NCBI GenBank assembly: GCA_039090855.1
Contig: CM077016.1
Location: 50,983,436 to 51,047,435 of the forward strand
Origin: Macrothele yani
Taxonomy: Eukaryota; Arthropoda; Arachnida; Araneae; Macrothelidae
DNA length: 64,000 nucleotides
Reading direction: 5' to 3'
The first letter of the stretch is position 1, and each line of letters starts with the position of its first letter. A program made the translations under genes and the position numbers. Positions 11,401 to 22,639 of the stretch are shown one piece after another. Under the pieces are notes generated by a model. That model saw only the letters and a program-made list of their open reading frames with translations. It was not told the origin of the DNA and made no database searches.

Positions 11401-12190
11401 TCGCTCACGTTAGTCCGTCCGTCCGTCCGTCCGTCCGTCCCTCCTGCACCCATCAAATCCATACTCGCCTCACTATGGCTGGATGTCGTCCCACACGGGC
11501 GCCGATGTCTCGGTACGATAAACCGCTGACGCGATAAGCCACTATTCATCCTCTGTCGAACTCCGAAATGTGCTGGACTGACTGTGACGAGGCATCAGGA
11601 AGCTTCTCACGCACAGGTCCGGCAGCACAACACACTTCCACTACTTACACTCCGCCTTCTGTGCACCCTTCTTATAGTGCTTCTCGGTGGCGTGCCGGGA
11701 GCACATGATTTGCATATGCCCTGCAATGCTAATCGTTTGCATGTCCTCTCGCGGGCGACGCATGCTGCGAATTTCAGGCCAATCGGATGCTTCCTTCTTG
11801 GTGTTGCATTTTGGGTGGGCAGCAGTGTATTTAAGAAACGTGCAGTAGGAAGCATTTAGAGCCGTTCAGAAAACTTTACGGCACACGGAGATTAAATCCC
11901 ATTGAGCTTGGAAAACCGAAACGTATTTCCAATGACCATGAACGCCTTCGAGATTAAAAACCGTGATTATCTGTCGTGTATGCTTTGTACAAATGGCAAA
12001 CTAAGAAAGAATCATTTCCACTTTCCGATGCAAAATGTTCGTGTGATGTGAAGAGAACTATGCAAAAACTGTGGGTTACTAATTAGAAATAATAGGAAAA
12101 GTATACGTATGCACCCTGTAAGAAAAAAAAAAAAAGGAAAGCGACAGCAGGTGTCATAAATGCTGCGAATCTTACGGATACTCAAGCTAG

Positions 12191-13304
12191 TACACAGGGT
12201 ACCCAGTCAAGTCCTTTCTCAGCCCCGTCACTTTCGAACGCTGACAGCTATAGCCATAAAGACGGTGTCTAGGTATAGTAAAGTGGCTATGCGCTATTCG
12301 ATTAGACCACTTACAGCGCCTCCTAGCGGCAAAGTCAGGAGTTAGCATGCCGATCTCAAAAACTATACGAGATACTGGAAAATAGTTAATTACAAAGTTG
12401 TACAACAGCATCGATTTAGTACGAACAGACACCTTGCGCACATGAATGCTAAGAACAGAACGCGTACAACGCTTGTTTGTCTGTTCGCGATGTCGAACAC
12501 TGTGACTTCACGAAACGCGTCAGAAAGGAGCAATTAGTTGTCACTAGGCACATTTACCTTCGGTGCTCAATGTGCTCTCCGTCAGCCACATTACACATTT
12601 GGACTCTAGATTGAATCTCACGCTGCACATTTTGCAGCATGACAGGTGACACGCTGGAACAAGCATCAGTTATACGGCGTCGAAAATCCTGCAACGTTGT
12701 CGGAGGGGTCTGATACACCTGCTCCTTGAGGTAGCCCCACAGGAAGAAGTCCAGTGGGGTGAGGTCCGGTGAGCGTGCAGGCCACTCTACGCAACCACCA
12801 TAGCCGATGATTTGTTGCCCGAATGTCTCGATCAGGTACCTTCTTACGTTTCCTGGCTGGTGCGGAGGGGCACCGTCATGTTGGAACCAAACATTCCGCA
12901 GTTGAGTCGGGCTAGTGCTTTGCGGAAGGCAATATTATCTCCTTTCTGACGCGTATCGTGACGTAACAGTGTTCGACATCGCGAACAAACAAACGAGCGT
13001 TGTACGCGTTCTATTCTTAGCATTCATGTGCGCAAGGTGTCTTTTCGTACTAAATCGATGCTGCTCTACAACTTTGTAATTGATTATTTTCCCATATCTC
13101 GTATAGTTTTTGAGATCAGCACGCTAACTCCTGACTTTGCCGCTATCGAATGGCGCTATCGAATCTCATTGACTTTGCCGCTATCGAGAAACTCATCGAA
13201 TGGCGCATAGCCACTTTACTATACCTAGACACCGTTTTTATGGCTATGGCTGTAGGCATTCGAAAGTTACGGGGCTGAGAAAGGACTTTACTGGGCACCC
13301 TGTA
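12191..13304 (-). mobile_element. DD41D-type mariner relative with ~300-bp inverted repeats, internally deleted
   Basis: Arms at about 12193-12505 and 12965-13302 are reverse complements over ~300 bp. Outer ends share ACAGGGTRCCCAGT, next to TA. The right arm contains a local duplication of GACTTTGCCGCTATCGA. Between the arms only the C-terminal part of a transposase remains. Without the missing coding sequence the copy is non-autonomous. Confidence 0.85.
12560..12915 (-). pseudogene. C-terminal fragment of DDE transposase (DD41D spacing)
   Basis: Minus-strand translation gives VWFQHDGAPPHQPGNVRR with the second catalytic Asp, then a glycine-rich GYGGCVEWPARSPDLTP and LDFFLWGYLK. From the Asp of HDGA to the Asp of PLDFF I count 41 intervening residues, the spacing known for rosa/visitor-type mariner relatives. 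A C-terminal tail with TPPTTLQDFRRRI and NVADGEHIEH follows. The helix-turn-helix and first Asp are absent, deleted between the arms. A sister fragment lies at 34073-34320. Confidence 0.8.
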
Positions 13305-13329
13305 TACATAAGAAATATAAAATTTTCGG

Positions 13330-14250
13330 ATGAGAAAATTATGCTGTAAAAACAGTCTTATGGGTCACGCTAGTATGAAGTACATCGTTGCTAAGATTAG
13401 CCATGCATTCGGCTACTCTCCAAGGAATAGTGTTGTACGCTTCGTCGAAATGGTGTCGCAGGACATCTTTTGTCAGAAGTGTCATCCTAGCAGGTCCCAA
13501 AAAATGTTCTATAGGGGACAAATCTGCAGATTGGGCTGGCCAATGTAGCATGTTGACACCTTATAGACGTTAGCTCGATGCATTTGCAGAATGACAGTGG
13601 CTTTCTTCTTCGACATCCGTATGAGCCGTCAGAGTTCCTGAATTAAATATTAAACTGGAGTTCGAATCATAGGAGACAGCTCCCTCACTGTTCCAGAGGT
13701 GTGTCTTTCGACGGGATTCGCCGGATTGTTGCGTTGACCGCATCTGCGCCACACGCGCATCCGACGATTATCTGGTCGATGGCAATAGCGAAATTCGTCG
13801 CTGCAGATTGATTACACGACAGCATTTTTCAACCCAGGTTGGCAGTACAACTCCAAGATCTATCTTCGGTGGGTAAGGGTCAGTGGTAGGTGACGATATG
13901 GACGCCGTACGTGCACACCTGCTTTCCATAAACTGTTTGAAATGGTTTGCCATGTGGTTGCGTGACTGATGCTTCACATCGCCCGCTATGCTCATGACTG
14001 AGAGCGAGGCTGTCGATTCTGTAAGGGCGTTTCGCCTGATCAAACGGTCTTCTCTTTCTGTAGTTACTCCAGGCCGACCCTTTCCAAACCAATTGCTGTG
14101 CATGCCTTCTCTCATCCACCGTGTACAGCAACAATAGGCTGCTGCATTGTGGTGGGAAGCGTGTGTGGCAATACACCGTGTCTACCATCAGGCTTCATAC
14201 AGGCCAATAATGCACCCTCTTTCGAAGTCCGTTGGCTTATAGTAATCACT
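13330..14250 (-). mobile_element. Degenerate Tc1-like element
   Basis: The minus strand gives GKGRPGVTTEREDRLIRR (14115 downward), a Tc1 linker/second HTH, then SDEFRYCHRPDNRRMRVWRR with the first Asp, then HWPAQSADLSPIEHFLGP (13551 downward) with the catalytic Glu. These lie in different frames with stops between them. Terminal repeats were not identified, so the ends are approximate. Confidence 0.8.
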
Positions 14251-14784
14251 GCGCCGAGGGTTCTCGACATTTTACCAGTGATGGTTTTCCTCCAGGAGTC
14301 GCTTTTCGGAAATTTGTGGTATTGTTACTCGGACAGACATGTCAATCTCTTACTCAGGGTACAACAGCTCCTACGAGATGGGTAGTCATTTGCATGCCTG
14401 CACGTTGCAGTCTTGCTTGCCAATTTGCATGCAAATTGCCTCACTCCATCCTGTTGTTGCAATTTGTTTCGGACAAAGTCTAGAAAAAGGATAAGATATT
14501 TGTTATTCTGTCGTTAAGTTTTAGGACTACCGTTAGAGTTAATTGTGACTCAACTTCTTGTGCTGATTGATTTTCACCCATAACTAGATTTCGTTTGTAC
14601 TGGTGTACATCTCAAGGAGAAAGAATATAAAGGGATAAACTGTAAGTCGCTTCCTTACTATCTTTTTGTTCTGGCTGTAATTACTTGAATCCTGTGAAAC
14701 ATTATAGAACAATAATCAGAAAAGTATGGCAGAAAATTTACTCATTGTACCTTACCTAACATGCCGAGTAAGGATGTGAGCTTC

Positions 14785-14905
14785 TGACTTCTCAAATTAC
14801 TGGATCTGGGTTCGAAATCCGGCACTAAAAACGAATGATGTGTTTTTCTTTTTTGTGTTACCCTCCTAGTTAAGGATGGAAAGCTTATAACTTGAATACT
14901 CACGG
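14785..14905 (+). mobile_element. Possible decayed tRNA-derived SINE head
   Basis: The string GGATCTGGGTTCGAAATCCGG is a good B box, preceded by GAGCTTCTGACTT, which resembles the S1 head. The body does not match S1 well, so this is a weak call. Confidence 0.4.
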
Positions 14906-15006
14906 AAAACGCTAAACCCCAAAACAAAAAAAGGAAGAACACGAAAATATCCTTTCCAACATCCATTCACTGCTGTACCATTAATACCCGGACACCCCTC
15001 TACGTA

Positions 15007-16217
15007 CACTGAAGTGCCAGAAAAACTGGTACACCAGTCTAATACTTGGTAGGTCCCCCACGGAAGCGCAGGACTGCAGAAATACGACGGGGCATGGACT
15101 TCACTAGCTTCTGGAAATATGCTGTAGGCAATGCACACTATACTTCCTGCAGAGCGTTCCACAATTCGGGTGTATTCCGAGGTCTCGGATCCCTGTGTTC
15201 GATAGCACGTTGCATGGCATCCCAAATGTGTTCTATCACGTTCAGATCTGGGGACTTGTGTGGGAATGGCAACACCCCAAATTCAGATGAATGCTCTTCT
15301 AACCATAATGTGGCCTCCCGACACTTGTGTTGTCCTGTTGGAACAGGCCCGACCCATCAGCATGAATGCAGGACATGAACAGGTGTACCTCGTCAGAAAG
15401 GATGCGCACATAGCGTTGGCCGGTCACAGACGTTTGTAGACGTACCAAGGGTCCCAGTGAAGTCCAGCTAAACACATCCCATACCAATACGGATCCCCCC
15501 ACCAGCCGGTACAGTTCCCTGATGGCAGGTGGGATCCATGGCTTCATGGGGTTTGCGCCACACACGAATCCTTCCATCTGCCCGATTCCGTTGGAAACGC
15601 GACTCGTCGGATCAGGCTACTTGTTTTCAGTCATCAAGTGTCCAGTGGCGGTGTTGCCGTACCCAAGCGAGGCGCATAGCTCTGTGTCGGGCACCCATCA
15701 AGGGGACTCGAGTTGGGCGTCAGCTCCCAAAGCCCATATCGTGCAGGGTACGTTGCACAGTCAGGGTGCTGATGCTTGTTGAGGCTCCAGCATTGAATTC
15801 CGATGATACCTTCGAGAGTGTTGCACGCCTATCGCGTGAAACGATTCTTGACAGCCAACGATGGTCACGTTCACCCAATGTCTTTTTACGGCCACACTGG
15901 TATTGTAGGTTGGAGGCTTTGCCTGAATTCTCGTAGTCACAGTACACCCTTGCAATGGTCGTCCGTGAAAATCCGAACTTCGTTTCTACCTCCGAAATAC
16001 TATGTCCCATCTCACGAGCGCCAACTATGACACCGCGTTGAAAATAGCTTAAATCGTTATTACTTGTCATTCTCATGCCGAAAACAGCTCTGACAGCTAG
16101 CAAGGATGTCTATCGCGTTGTATATGCACTGGTGGACGCAACTGAGTACGCGCATAGGTGACGTTGCTATGTATTTTGCATAAGCTCGTCTGTACCAGTT
16201 TTTCTGGCACTTCAGTG
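15007..16217 (-). mobile_element. Tc1-like element, family F
   Basis: A 1,211-bp element with inverted repeats CACTGAAGTGCCAGAAAAAC at both ends and TA at 15005-15006 and 16218-16219. It encodes a minus-strand transposase with frameshifts. No other copy was noticed in the window. Confidence 0.93.
15060..16103 (-). pseudogene. Tc1 transposase (family F), frameshifted
   Basis: The N-terminal frame (16103-15720) covers the helix-turn-helix and linker: YFQRGVIVGAREMGHSISEV, SRTTIARVY and TLTVQRTLHDMGFGS. A second frame gives SDESRFQRNRADGRIRVWRK with the first Asp, near 15610. A third (15577-15299) gives GGSVLVWDVFSWTSLGPL and LFQQDNTS with the second Asp. The C-terminus, with a shifted SPDLN-type block, continues to about 15060. 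At least two frameshifts prevent a full protein. Key residues that can be read look conserved, so decay is moderate. Confidence 0.85.
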
Positions 16218-16349
16218 TATATTGATAGTGAATTCAGTCCTACAGAAGCACCACGTAAGAGATCCATCTATAAATACAGTTTGCCCATACCTACATTATG
16301 TGGGAAAAAGTCTCCTGATATCAGTGCTTTTTATACAATACTGCATTTA

Positions 16350-17590
16350 TGGCAAAATCAATAAGGATTTGGCCCACCTTTGGCCACAACTACATTATGC
16401 ACTCTCCTTGGCACACTTTCAGTGAGATTCTGGTAAGTAGTCGCAGGCATAGTGTTTCATTCCTTCCGCAAAGTAGGGGTCATTTTAGACACAGAAGTTG
16501 GCCGTGTCATTCGAACCCGAATCTGACGTTCAAGTTCATCCTAAAAGGCCTCAGTAGGTTTGAAGTCGGGGCTTTGAGCTGGCCACTCCAAATTCTGTAC
16601 ACCCATATCTTCAAACCATGTCGAAATGGAGTGTGCTTTATGTCAAGGCGCTTTGTCCTACTGAAACAAGAATGGTCCGTCTCCATAAAACTGGTAAAAT
16701 GCGGCGTTGTCTAAAGTGTCCCGGTACTTCGTGGCGTTCACGTTTGCACGCACGACCACCAACGGTCAGAGTCCACACCACGAGAAACATTTCCAGACCA
16801 TGACACTGCCACCACCAAATATAACAGTTAGGATGACACATTCTGGCAGATATCGTTCACCTGGCATACACCATACTCAGCAACCACCATCAGATTTAAA
16901 AACGGTGTAGCGATATTCGTTCCTCCATTACACTCGTTTCCACTGAACTAGGGTCCATGGATGATGTGCTAAGCAAGGCGTTTACTCGCATTCTTACAAA
17001 TTTTACTTTTTGGAGGGAGGGTTAACGATCCCCTTGAGCAACTTGATGGGATATGAGCAGTCGCACGTCCCTAATTTAAGGCCACTGGTTCCAGGGAAGG
17101 GAGAGAGACAATGCCATCAGCCTTACCAGGGTTCGAACATCCCTCAGCTGTCATAAGCCAGAGTTTAGACCACTGCGCCGCACTCGTACGACCTATTAAC
17201 GGCTTGTATGCAGCATGTCGGGCACGGAAATTTAACTCAAGCAGTTCCTTACGAACTGTCTTAGTGCACACACTCACCCCTGTTGAATCGTGAAATTGTT
17301 TGGTGATGATTTGTGCAGAGGGATGAGGGTATCCGCGGACGCCACGTTTCGGAGTTTTCTTGTCCCTTTCCGTCAATTTACTTAGGTTTCCTGAATATTT
17401 CTCGGCACATTTTCATTTACTAATAACGCCATAACAGTTGACTGTGGGTGTTGCAATTGTTCTGCAAGCACACGCACGAACAGGTTGCTGATGAGTCACC
17501 CTATAATAACCCCTCGTTGGAAGTCAGTAAGCTCAACACGCGTAGCCATGCCTCACGAATGGACGACATACGACGAGTTTACCCGCAGTT
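16350..17590 (-). mobile_element. Degenerate Tc1-like element (family G), split by an S1 SINE
   Basis: Minus-strand pieces include STGVSVCTKTVRKELLELNF (about 17310-17220), a W-NEYRYT-like first-Asp block in which Asp appears lost (around 16930), [13 protein letters not shown] (around 16810), and a QQDKAP...WPAQSPDF-type block (about 16680-16560). Stops and frameshifts are common. An S1 SINE in minus orientation lies at 17011-17185. Terminal repeats were not recognised. Confidence 0.75.
17011..17185 (-). mobile_element. S1 SINE (minus), inside Tc1 family G
   Basis: Reverse-complement S1 body: GGAGGGAGGGTTAACGATC (tail), CCTAATTTAAGGCCACTGGTTCC, GGTTCGAACATCC (B box) and GACCACTGCGCC (A box). 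It interrupts the Tc1 transposase between the CTKTVRKEL region and the first catalytic block. It is more diverged than the copy at 10547, and no clear target duplication was seen. Confidence 0.85.
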
Positions 17591-17895
17591 TAACAAGTTC
17601 GCTGCCGCCGTACTATATCAGCGGCAAGCACGCGGTGCCGGTATGAAACCCGTGCAAATCTCCCATGACGTCACAAGGCGTCACGCGGCACCACGGTTGA
17701 GCTTTAATGCGTTTGGCCCAACCAGCCGTGTGTTCGCATCTCATAGCTTTGCATGACTTAGCAATTCTAAAATACGAGAACATTTATCCATAATTGATAT
17801 TCGTAATTATAATTCTGCCAGCAATTAAATATTATTCCGTTACTGAAGTAGACATTTACTGGATACATATTTCGAACATTGTTGCATATAAATTT

Positions 17896-18985
17896 CATAA
17901 ATTTTATGCCAAGATAAAATATTTTGTTCTGCGACATTTTGATCCGCTGTCAAAAAAGAGTTCCGACGCCACTGTTAAGAAGTTTTGCTTCTTAAATTGT
18001 CTACAGTAGTAGGATAAATTTTATGCCATGATAAAATATTCTGTTCTGCGACATCTTGATCCGCTGTCAAAAAATAGTTCCGAAGCCACTGTTAAGAAGT
18101 TCTGCTTCTTAAATCGTGTACAGTAGTAGGATAAATTTTATGCCATCATAAAATATTTTGTTCTGCGACACCTTGATCCGCTGTCAAAAAAGAGTTCCGA
18201 CGCCACTGTTAAGAAGTTTTGCTTCTTAAATCGTCTACAGTAGTAGGATAAATTTTATGCCATGATAAAATATTTTGTTCTGCGACATCTTGATCCGCTG
18301 TCAAAAAAGAGTTCCGACGCCACTGTTAAGAAGTTTTGCTTCTTAAATCGTCTACAGTAGTAGGATAAATTTTATGCCATCATAAAATATTTTGCTCTGC
18401 GACATCTTGCACTCGCTGTCAAAAAAGAGTTCCGACGCCACTGTTAAAAAGTTTTGTTTCTTAAATCGTCTACAGTAGTAGGATAAATTTTATGCCATGA
18501 TAAAATATTTTAAGGTAAAAATCCTCGAAATACGTGGCGTCAGTAAATAAACAAATAAATCACTGTTTCCACGTTCCAGAAACACACAGCAACCGAAAAA
18601 TTGTTTTCAGCAGCCGCCGTTCAATCGAACCACGGATCTCTCGATATCTAGCCGAGTGCGTTACATTTACATATTATTGCACTCGGCTAGATATCGAGAG
18701 ATCCGTGGTTCGATTGAACGGCGGCGGCTGAAAACAATTTTTTGGTTGCTGTGTGTTTCTGGAATGTGGAAAGAGCGATGTATTTGTTTATTTATAAAAT
18801 ATTTTGTTCTGCGACATCTTGCCCCCGCTGTCAAAAAAGAGTTCCGATGCCACTGTTAAGAAGTTTTGCTTCTTAAATCGTCTACAGAAGTAGGATAAAT
18901 TTTATGCCATGACAAAGCATTTTGTTCTGCGACATCTTGCCCCTGCTGTCAAAGAAGAGTTACGATGCCACTGTATAATTTAGTC
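17896..18985. repeat. 117-bp tandem satellite, interrupted
   Basis: Units of 117-118 bp recur with TTATGCC at 17904, 18021, 18138, 18255, 18372 and 18490, and contain TGTTCTGCGACATCTTGATC and AAGAAGTTTTGCTTCTTAAA. The array is broken at about 18510-18794 by a foldback and resumes for about 1.7 units to 18985. Each unit also carries a short inverted repeat (AAGAAGT-TTGC-TTCTT). Confidence 0.95.
18544..18794. repeat. Foldback made of two inverted S3-type SINE 3' ends
   Basis: Arms of about 115 bp (18544-18660 and 18679-18794) are near-perfect reverse complements with an ~18-bp loop. The right arm reads GTGGTTCGATTGAACGGCGG, then ACAATTTTTT and TGGAAAGAGCGATG. These match, in order, the B box, body and tail of the S3 SINEs at 46884-47530. 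It sits between units of the 117-bp satellite. Confidence 0.85.
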
Positions 18986-19047
18986 ATTCTTCGATGAGAA
19001 ACATAGCATCTAGGTAAAGAAGCAAGAGATATCTGTTGAGGCCTTAT

Positions 19048-19509
19048 TTAATGATGTCTGACGTCATGCCATTTCAGGCATGCCGTGTTGTGTGCAGCCA
19101 TCGTGAATTCCTTACTGACTTCCGCCTTCGAACTTTTGAAGATGGAACCTGATGGGTTAACCATCGGGGGTTTGCAAGGAGTGGCAGCACCTCGGCCACT
19201 CGTCCCTTGACACTTAAATAAACCGGTTCTCTGATTTCGACCATCTAAAATGACTCCAACTAATGATGGTGACTTCCAGCAAGTCACGTACCATCGAGCA
19301 GCTTTTTTTTTCTTACTACAGAATATGGAGAAAGATTTTTTACGTATTCTCAACAGGTAAGCATACTGTTCCACGGTCAGAAGGTCTTTCAAATTTGTGT
19401 TTCCCAACAGCAACGTTATGCATAAATTAAATTGCATTTTCAGCATCCTGATGGTCTGAACTTTGCAAATTACTTTAAACTTTCCAAGTGGAAAACATAT
19501 ACCATTCAA
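19048..19509 (-). CDS. Unassigned 153-codon open frame
   Basis: An open frame from 19509 to 19048 on the minus strand. The predicted protein has no motif I recognise. It is basic, with an internal lysine run (KKKKAA) where the DNA has a poly-T stretch. No adjacent transposon termini, splice pattern or codon signal supports it. It may be chance, or a fragment of an unrecognised element. Confidence 0.15.
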   Translation of the reverse strand: MNGICFPLGKFKVICKVQTIRMLKMQFNLCITLLLGNTNLKDLLTVEQYAYLLRIRKKSFSIFCSKKKKAARWYVTCWKSPSLVGVILDGRNQRTGLFKCQGTSGRGAATPCKPPMVNPSGSIFKSSKAEVSKEFTMAAHNTACLKWHDVRHH

Positions 19510-19609
19510 AGATTTACATTGAAATCAGAGCACATTTAAAGATTGGGCCCGAGGGCTTGACAGTATTTTGAGGCCCCAGGATTAGTGGCACATCTAGGAT
19601 TTTACAATG

Positions 19610-20560
19610 GGTGGCCGAATAAAAATACCCAGGAGAAAAGATTCCTAAAATATGATGAGGAAGTCATAAAAGTATCCCCGCCATATTGAAGTGTGAATCC
19701 CATGATTCATGGACGAATCAGTGTTAGCAAGAAAATGTAAAAATGCACAGTTGAAAAATGGATACCATACCAGTTCAATCTTTCTGTAATCCCCCTTACC
19801 CCAAGGGTTCAGTTTGCTGAAATTATATCGAAGTAGTAGACAAAATAATATGATCCAAATATCATGATTCAAACGAATTCTAAATGTATGAAAACTTCCC
19901 CCAATTACAGATATGTACAAAACTTTCGAAAGAATAATGAAGCATACCGGATGTTGACATAGTACCCCATATCATCTGACTAGGCGGATGTCTCACGGTG
20001 CTAACGGTGTATTTTTCATCAAATCTTTTTCCATTTGGTCGTCGAGCATGTGCTTCACGTGATTCAAATTGGAGCACAGTTGATTCATCGGAAAAAGAAC
20101 TTCGTTCTAATTTTCATCAGTCCATGATTGATGACGTTTCGCAAACTGGAGTCTCTTCCTTTTCAACACAGAGGTTAGTCTAGGTTTATGTGCAGGTTTA
20201 TAAGACTTTAATCAAAAATCTTTGCTAAGACGTCGGGAAACAGTGCTGATATTAATTTCAGACACTTTTGAATGAAGAAAGGCCTTGATTTTCTTGCACT
20301 AACTCTTCGGAGAATGTATAACTATTCGCCTTATGGTATTGTAATCACGTGGGGTTGTTTTCCTTGCACGTGCACTTCTCTTTCGGTCGCTAAATTCACC
20401 TGTATCTCGATATTACATGATCGTATTATGAATAGCAGTCTTTCTCACAGTCACGTTCGGAGTATCCTTCATGATATAAAATCACAATTTGTGCCTTCTG
20501 AGAGACACTTAATGGCGCCTTTTTACCTATTTTTCGTTATATAGAAAATATGTACAAAAA
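19610..20560 (-). mobile_element. Degenerate Tc1/IS630-type element
   Basis: Minus-strand translation around 20100-19880 gives a DEST-LQFESREAHARRPNGKRF block and TVSTVRHPPSQMIWGTMS, characteristic of a Tc1-related transposase lineage with a VRRP-GKRFDEKY signature. The first catalytic Asp is in a decayed SDES context near 20090. Neighbouring sequence continues the similarity only patchily, with stops. The ends are approximate and no inverted repeat was found. Confidence 0.6.
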
Positions 20561-20933
20561 CCTCTCAGCATGAAAACCAGAAGCAAACTGACGCTGGCTC
20601 GCTTCCCCCAACTTTATCCACAGGTACCGCTACAGGATGATGCAACACAGACAGGAAGTTGAGTAATACAGACAGCAGCTGACGCAATCGGCAGAAATCT
20701 GATACCAACAGGTAATCTTAAATTTCCACAAATTACTGTATTGTTATTTTGCCAACAGCAGTTTTCCATTAAAAAGGATTATTCACCTTCGATTAATTGA
20801 TAAATAGTTTATAATTGACTAGTTTAAACCTGACATAACGCAATATGCCATAAATAGACCTTTTTTTTACTTTTTTAACCTGACAATATTGCCAAAAATA
20901 GACCTGTCCGGTTGTGACTTATACACTATATTG

Positions 20934-22130
20934 ACAAAAGTCACCGGGCATCCCTTCAAAAGCAAATGAACTGATCCGCTGCGTTGTTAAGATGAGCGGT
21001 ACAGCTGCAAACGGTATAAAAACAATCCTGCAGCGGACCGAGATCATATCGCACCGTGAGGTTGAGTGAAAAAATTACGGCGGGAGAGAACTGACTTTGA
21101 GAAAGGAAAGATTGTTGGGTGTTATATTAGTGGGTTGTCCATAAGAGAAACCGAGAGACATTTAAACATACCCAAGGCAACTGTTTTGAATGTACTGAAT
21201 AAGTGGAAGACACATAACGTGCCTGAAGCAGCAAAACGTATCGGCAGACCAAAGAAAATCGGCGATAGAGGACTTCGAAACCTCAGGAGAGTCGTTACAT
21301 CTAATCGACGGAGTACTGCACAAGACTTCAGTGTACAGGTGAGTAAAAATGCTGGAACCTCCGTATGTACACGTACCATTCGCAGAGAAGTTCATTCCAT
21401 GGATTACCGTGATCGTGCGGCTGCTCATAAGCCTTTCATCTCCACTCGGAATGCAACTCCTCATTTATCATGGTGTAAAGAACATTTATCGTGGACCGTA
21501 GATCAATGGAAACGGGTCCTATGGACTGATGAATCCAGATACACGATCCATCAGTCTGATGGTCGTGTGTGGGTACGGCGGCAGCCATGGGAACGCTATT
21601 TACCACAGTATATTGTTCCTACGGTAAAGTTTGGAGCTGGCAGTTTACTCGAGTGGGAGTGTTTTTCGTGGTATGGTCCCGGCCCATTGGTTATCGTGGA
21701 CAAACCTGTTAACCAGCACGTCTACCTCGATATTCTGGACAATTATGCACTACCAACTCTGTAGCAATACTATGGAACCCAGCCTTGTTGATACCAGCAG
21801 GATAATGCATCAAGCCATAAAGCAAGGACTGTTACAGCGTGTAATTCCGTATCGTGTGTGGACTGGATAGCACAGAGCCCTGATCTTAATCCCATAGAGC
21901 TCTAATTGCACCTATGGGTGGAATTAGAGCGCCACATAAGAAGTTTGTAACCAAGACTTACTACTACGCAACAGTTAGCGGCAGCATTGTGTACTGAATG
22001 GAGGCACATACCTATCGCTGTGTTCCAAAAGCTTGTCGAAAGCCTGTCTCGAAGGGTCAGTGCATGCATTAAGGCCAAAGGTGGACCGACACCATAGTAA
22101 TGTATGCTAATAAATGCTATGTTGTGTATC
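20934..22130 (+). mobile_element. Tc1-like element, family A copy 2 (3' end missing)
   Basis: The left inverted repeat CACTATATTGACAAAAGTCA starts at 20934 after TA. The body is collinear with copy 3 (28418-29652) down to TAAATGCTATGTTGTGT, after which the right repeat is absent: at about 22125 the sequence turns into unrelated DNA. Loss of one terminus makes it immobile. Confidence 0.9.
21066..22098 (+). pseudogene. Tc1 transposase (family A copy 2)
   Basis: A long first frame (21066-21764, 232 codons) begins MKKLRRERTDFEKGKIVGCY and holds the bipartite DNA-binding region, a GRPKK AT-hook-like motif, CTRTIRREVH, and LWTDESRYTIHQSDGRVW with the first Asp. A stop ends it after DILDNYALPTL. 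The remainder in shifted frames still shows the QQDNA-type block as DASSHK near 21800 and later C-terminal sequence to 22098. One nonsense change plus frameshifts inactivate it. Confidence 0.88.
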
Positions 22131-22639
22131 GCTTTTAGGAATGAATGGAAGAACCCCCAAGTTTTCGTTGAGAATTTGGAGAGATCGGGCTCAAGGTGGA
22201 TATATACTGAAGCTTAATAAATTTTTTGATAGCTGAGTGTACTAATGAATGTTTGAAGCCTCTGTTGATAGCAATATGTCTGATGTAATTTAGTTCTTTC
22301 TCGAGGCTTTTCTCTGAAGGAAATATAATACAGACTAGTAGTTTTTGTAATCGGAATCTGTAGGACAAAGGCTACCTTATTTCCGTCGAAAGAAGCTAAA
22401 CAAAATCTTTGCGGCAAAAATTCGCCGATTTCTTTTCCTTGAACGCTCATGTTTTTAACTCTCTTATGATCAAGATCACTATCCTTTGTTGGAAGAGTCC
22501 GCTATATGGAAGCAAATATGCAGACCGAAATAAATAGACTTCGGGTCTGCGGATCAGAAAACTGTGCGATAAATGGATTAGCGCACAGTTTTTCTATTAA
22601 GGCGGTTATTTACGTGAAAAATTCTGAATTTGTAGGAAA

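Larger units (their letters stand above)
10204..11827 (-). mobile_element. Tc1-like element, family C, carrying a SINE
   Basis: Inverted repeats of about 35 bp start CACTGCTGCCCACCCAAAAT at both ends, with TA at 10202-10203 and 11828-11829. The 1,624 bp include an S1 SINE (10547-10781) plus its 13-bp target duplication. Without these the element is about 1.38 kb, normal for the group. The GC-rich coding strand is the minus strand. A (GTCC)n run lies at 11411-11441. Confidence 0.94.

Noticed and set aside
11411..11441. (GTCC)n run as a possible regulatory site
   Set aside because: A simple repeat within the Tc1 family C element; nothing indicates regulation.
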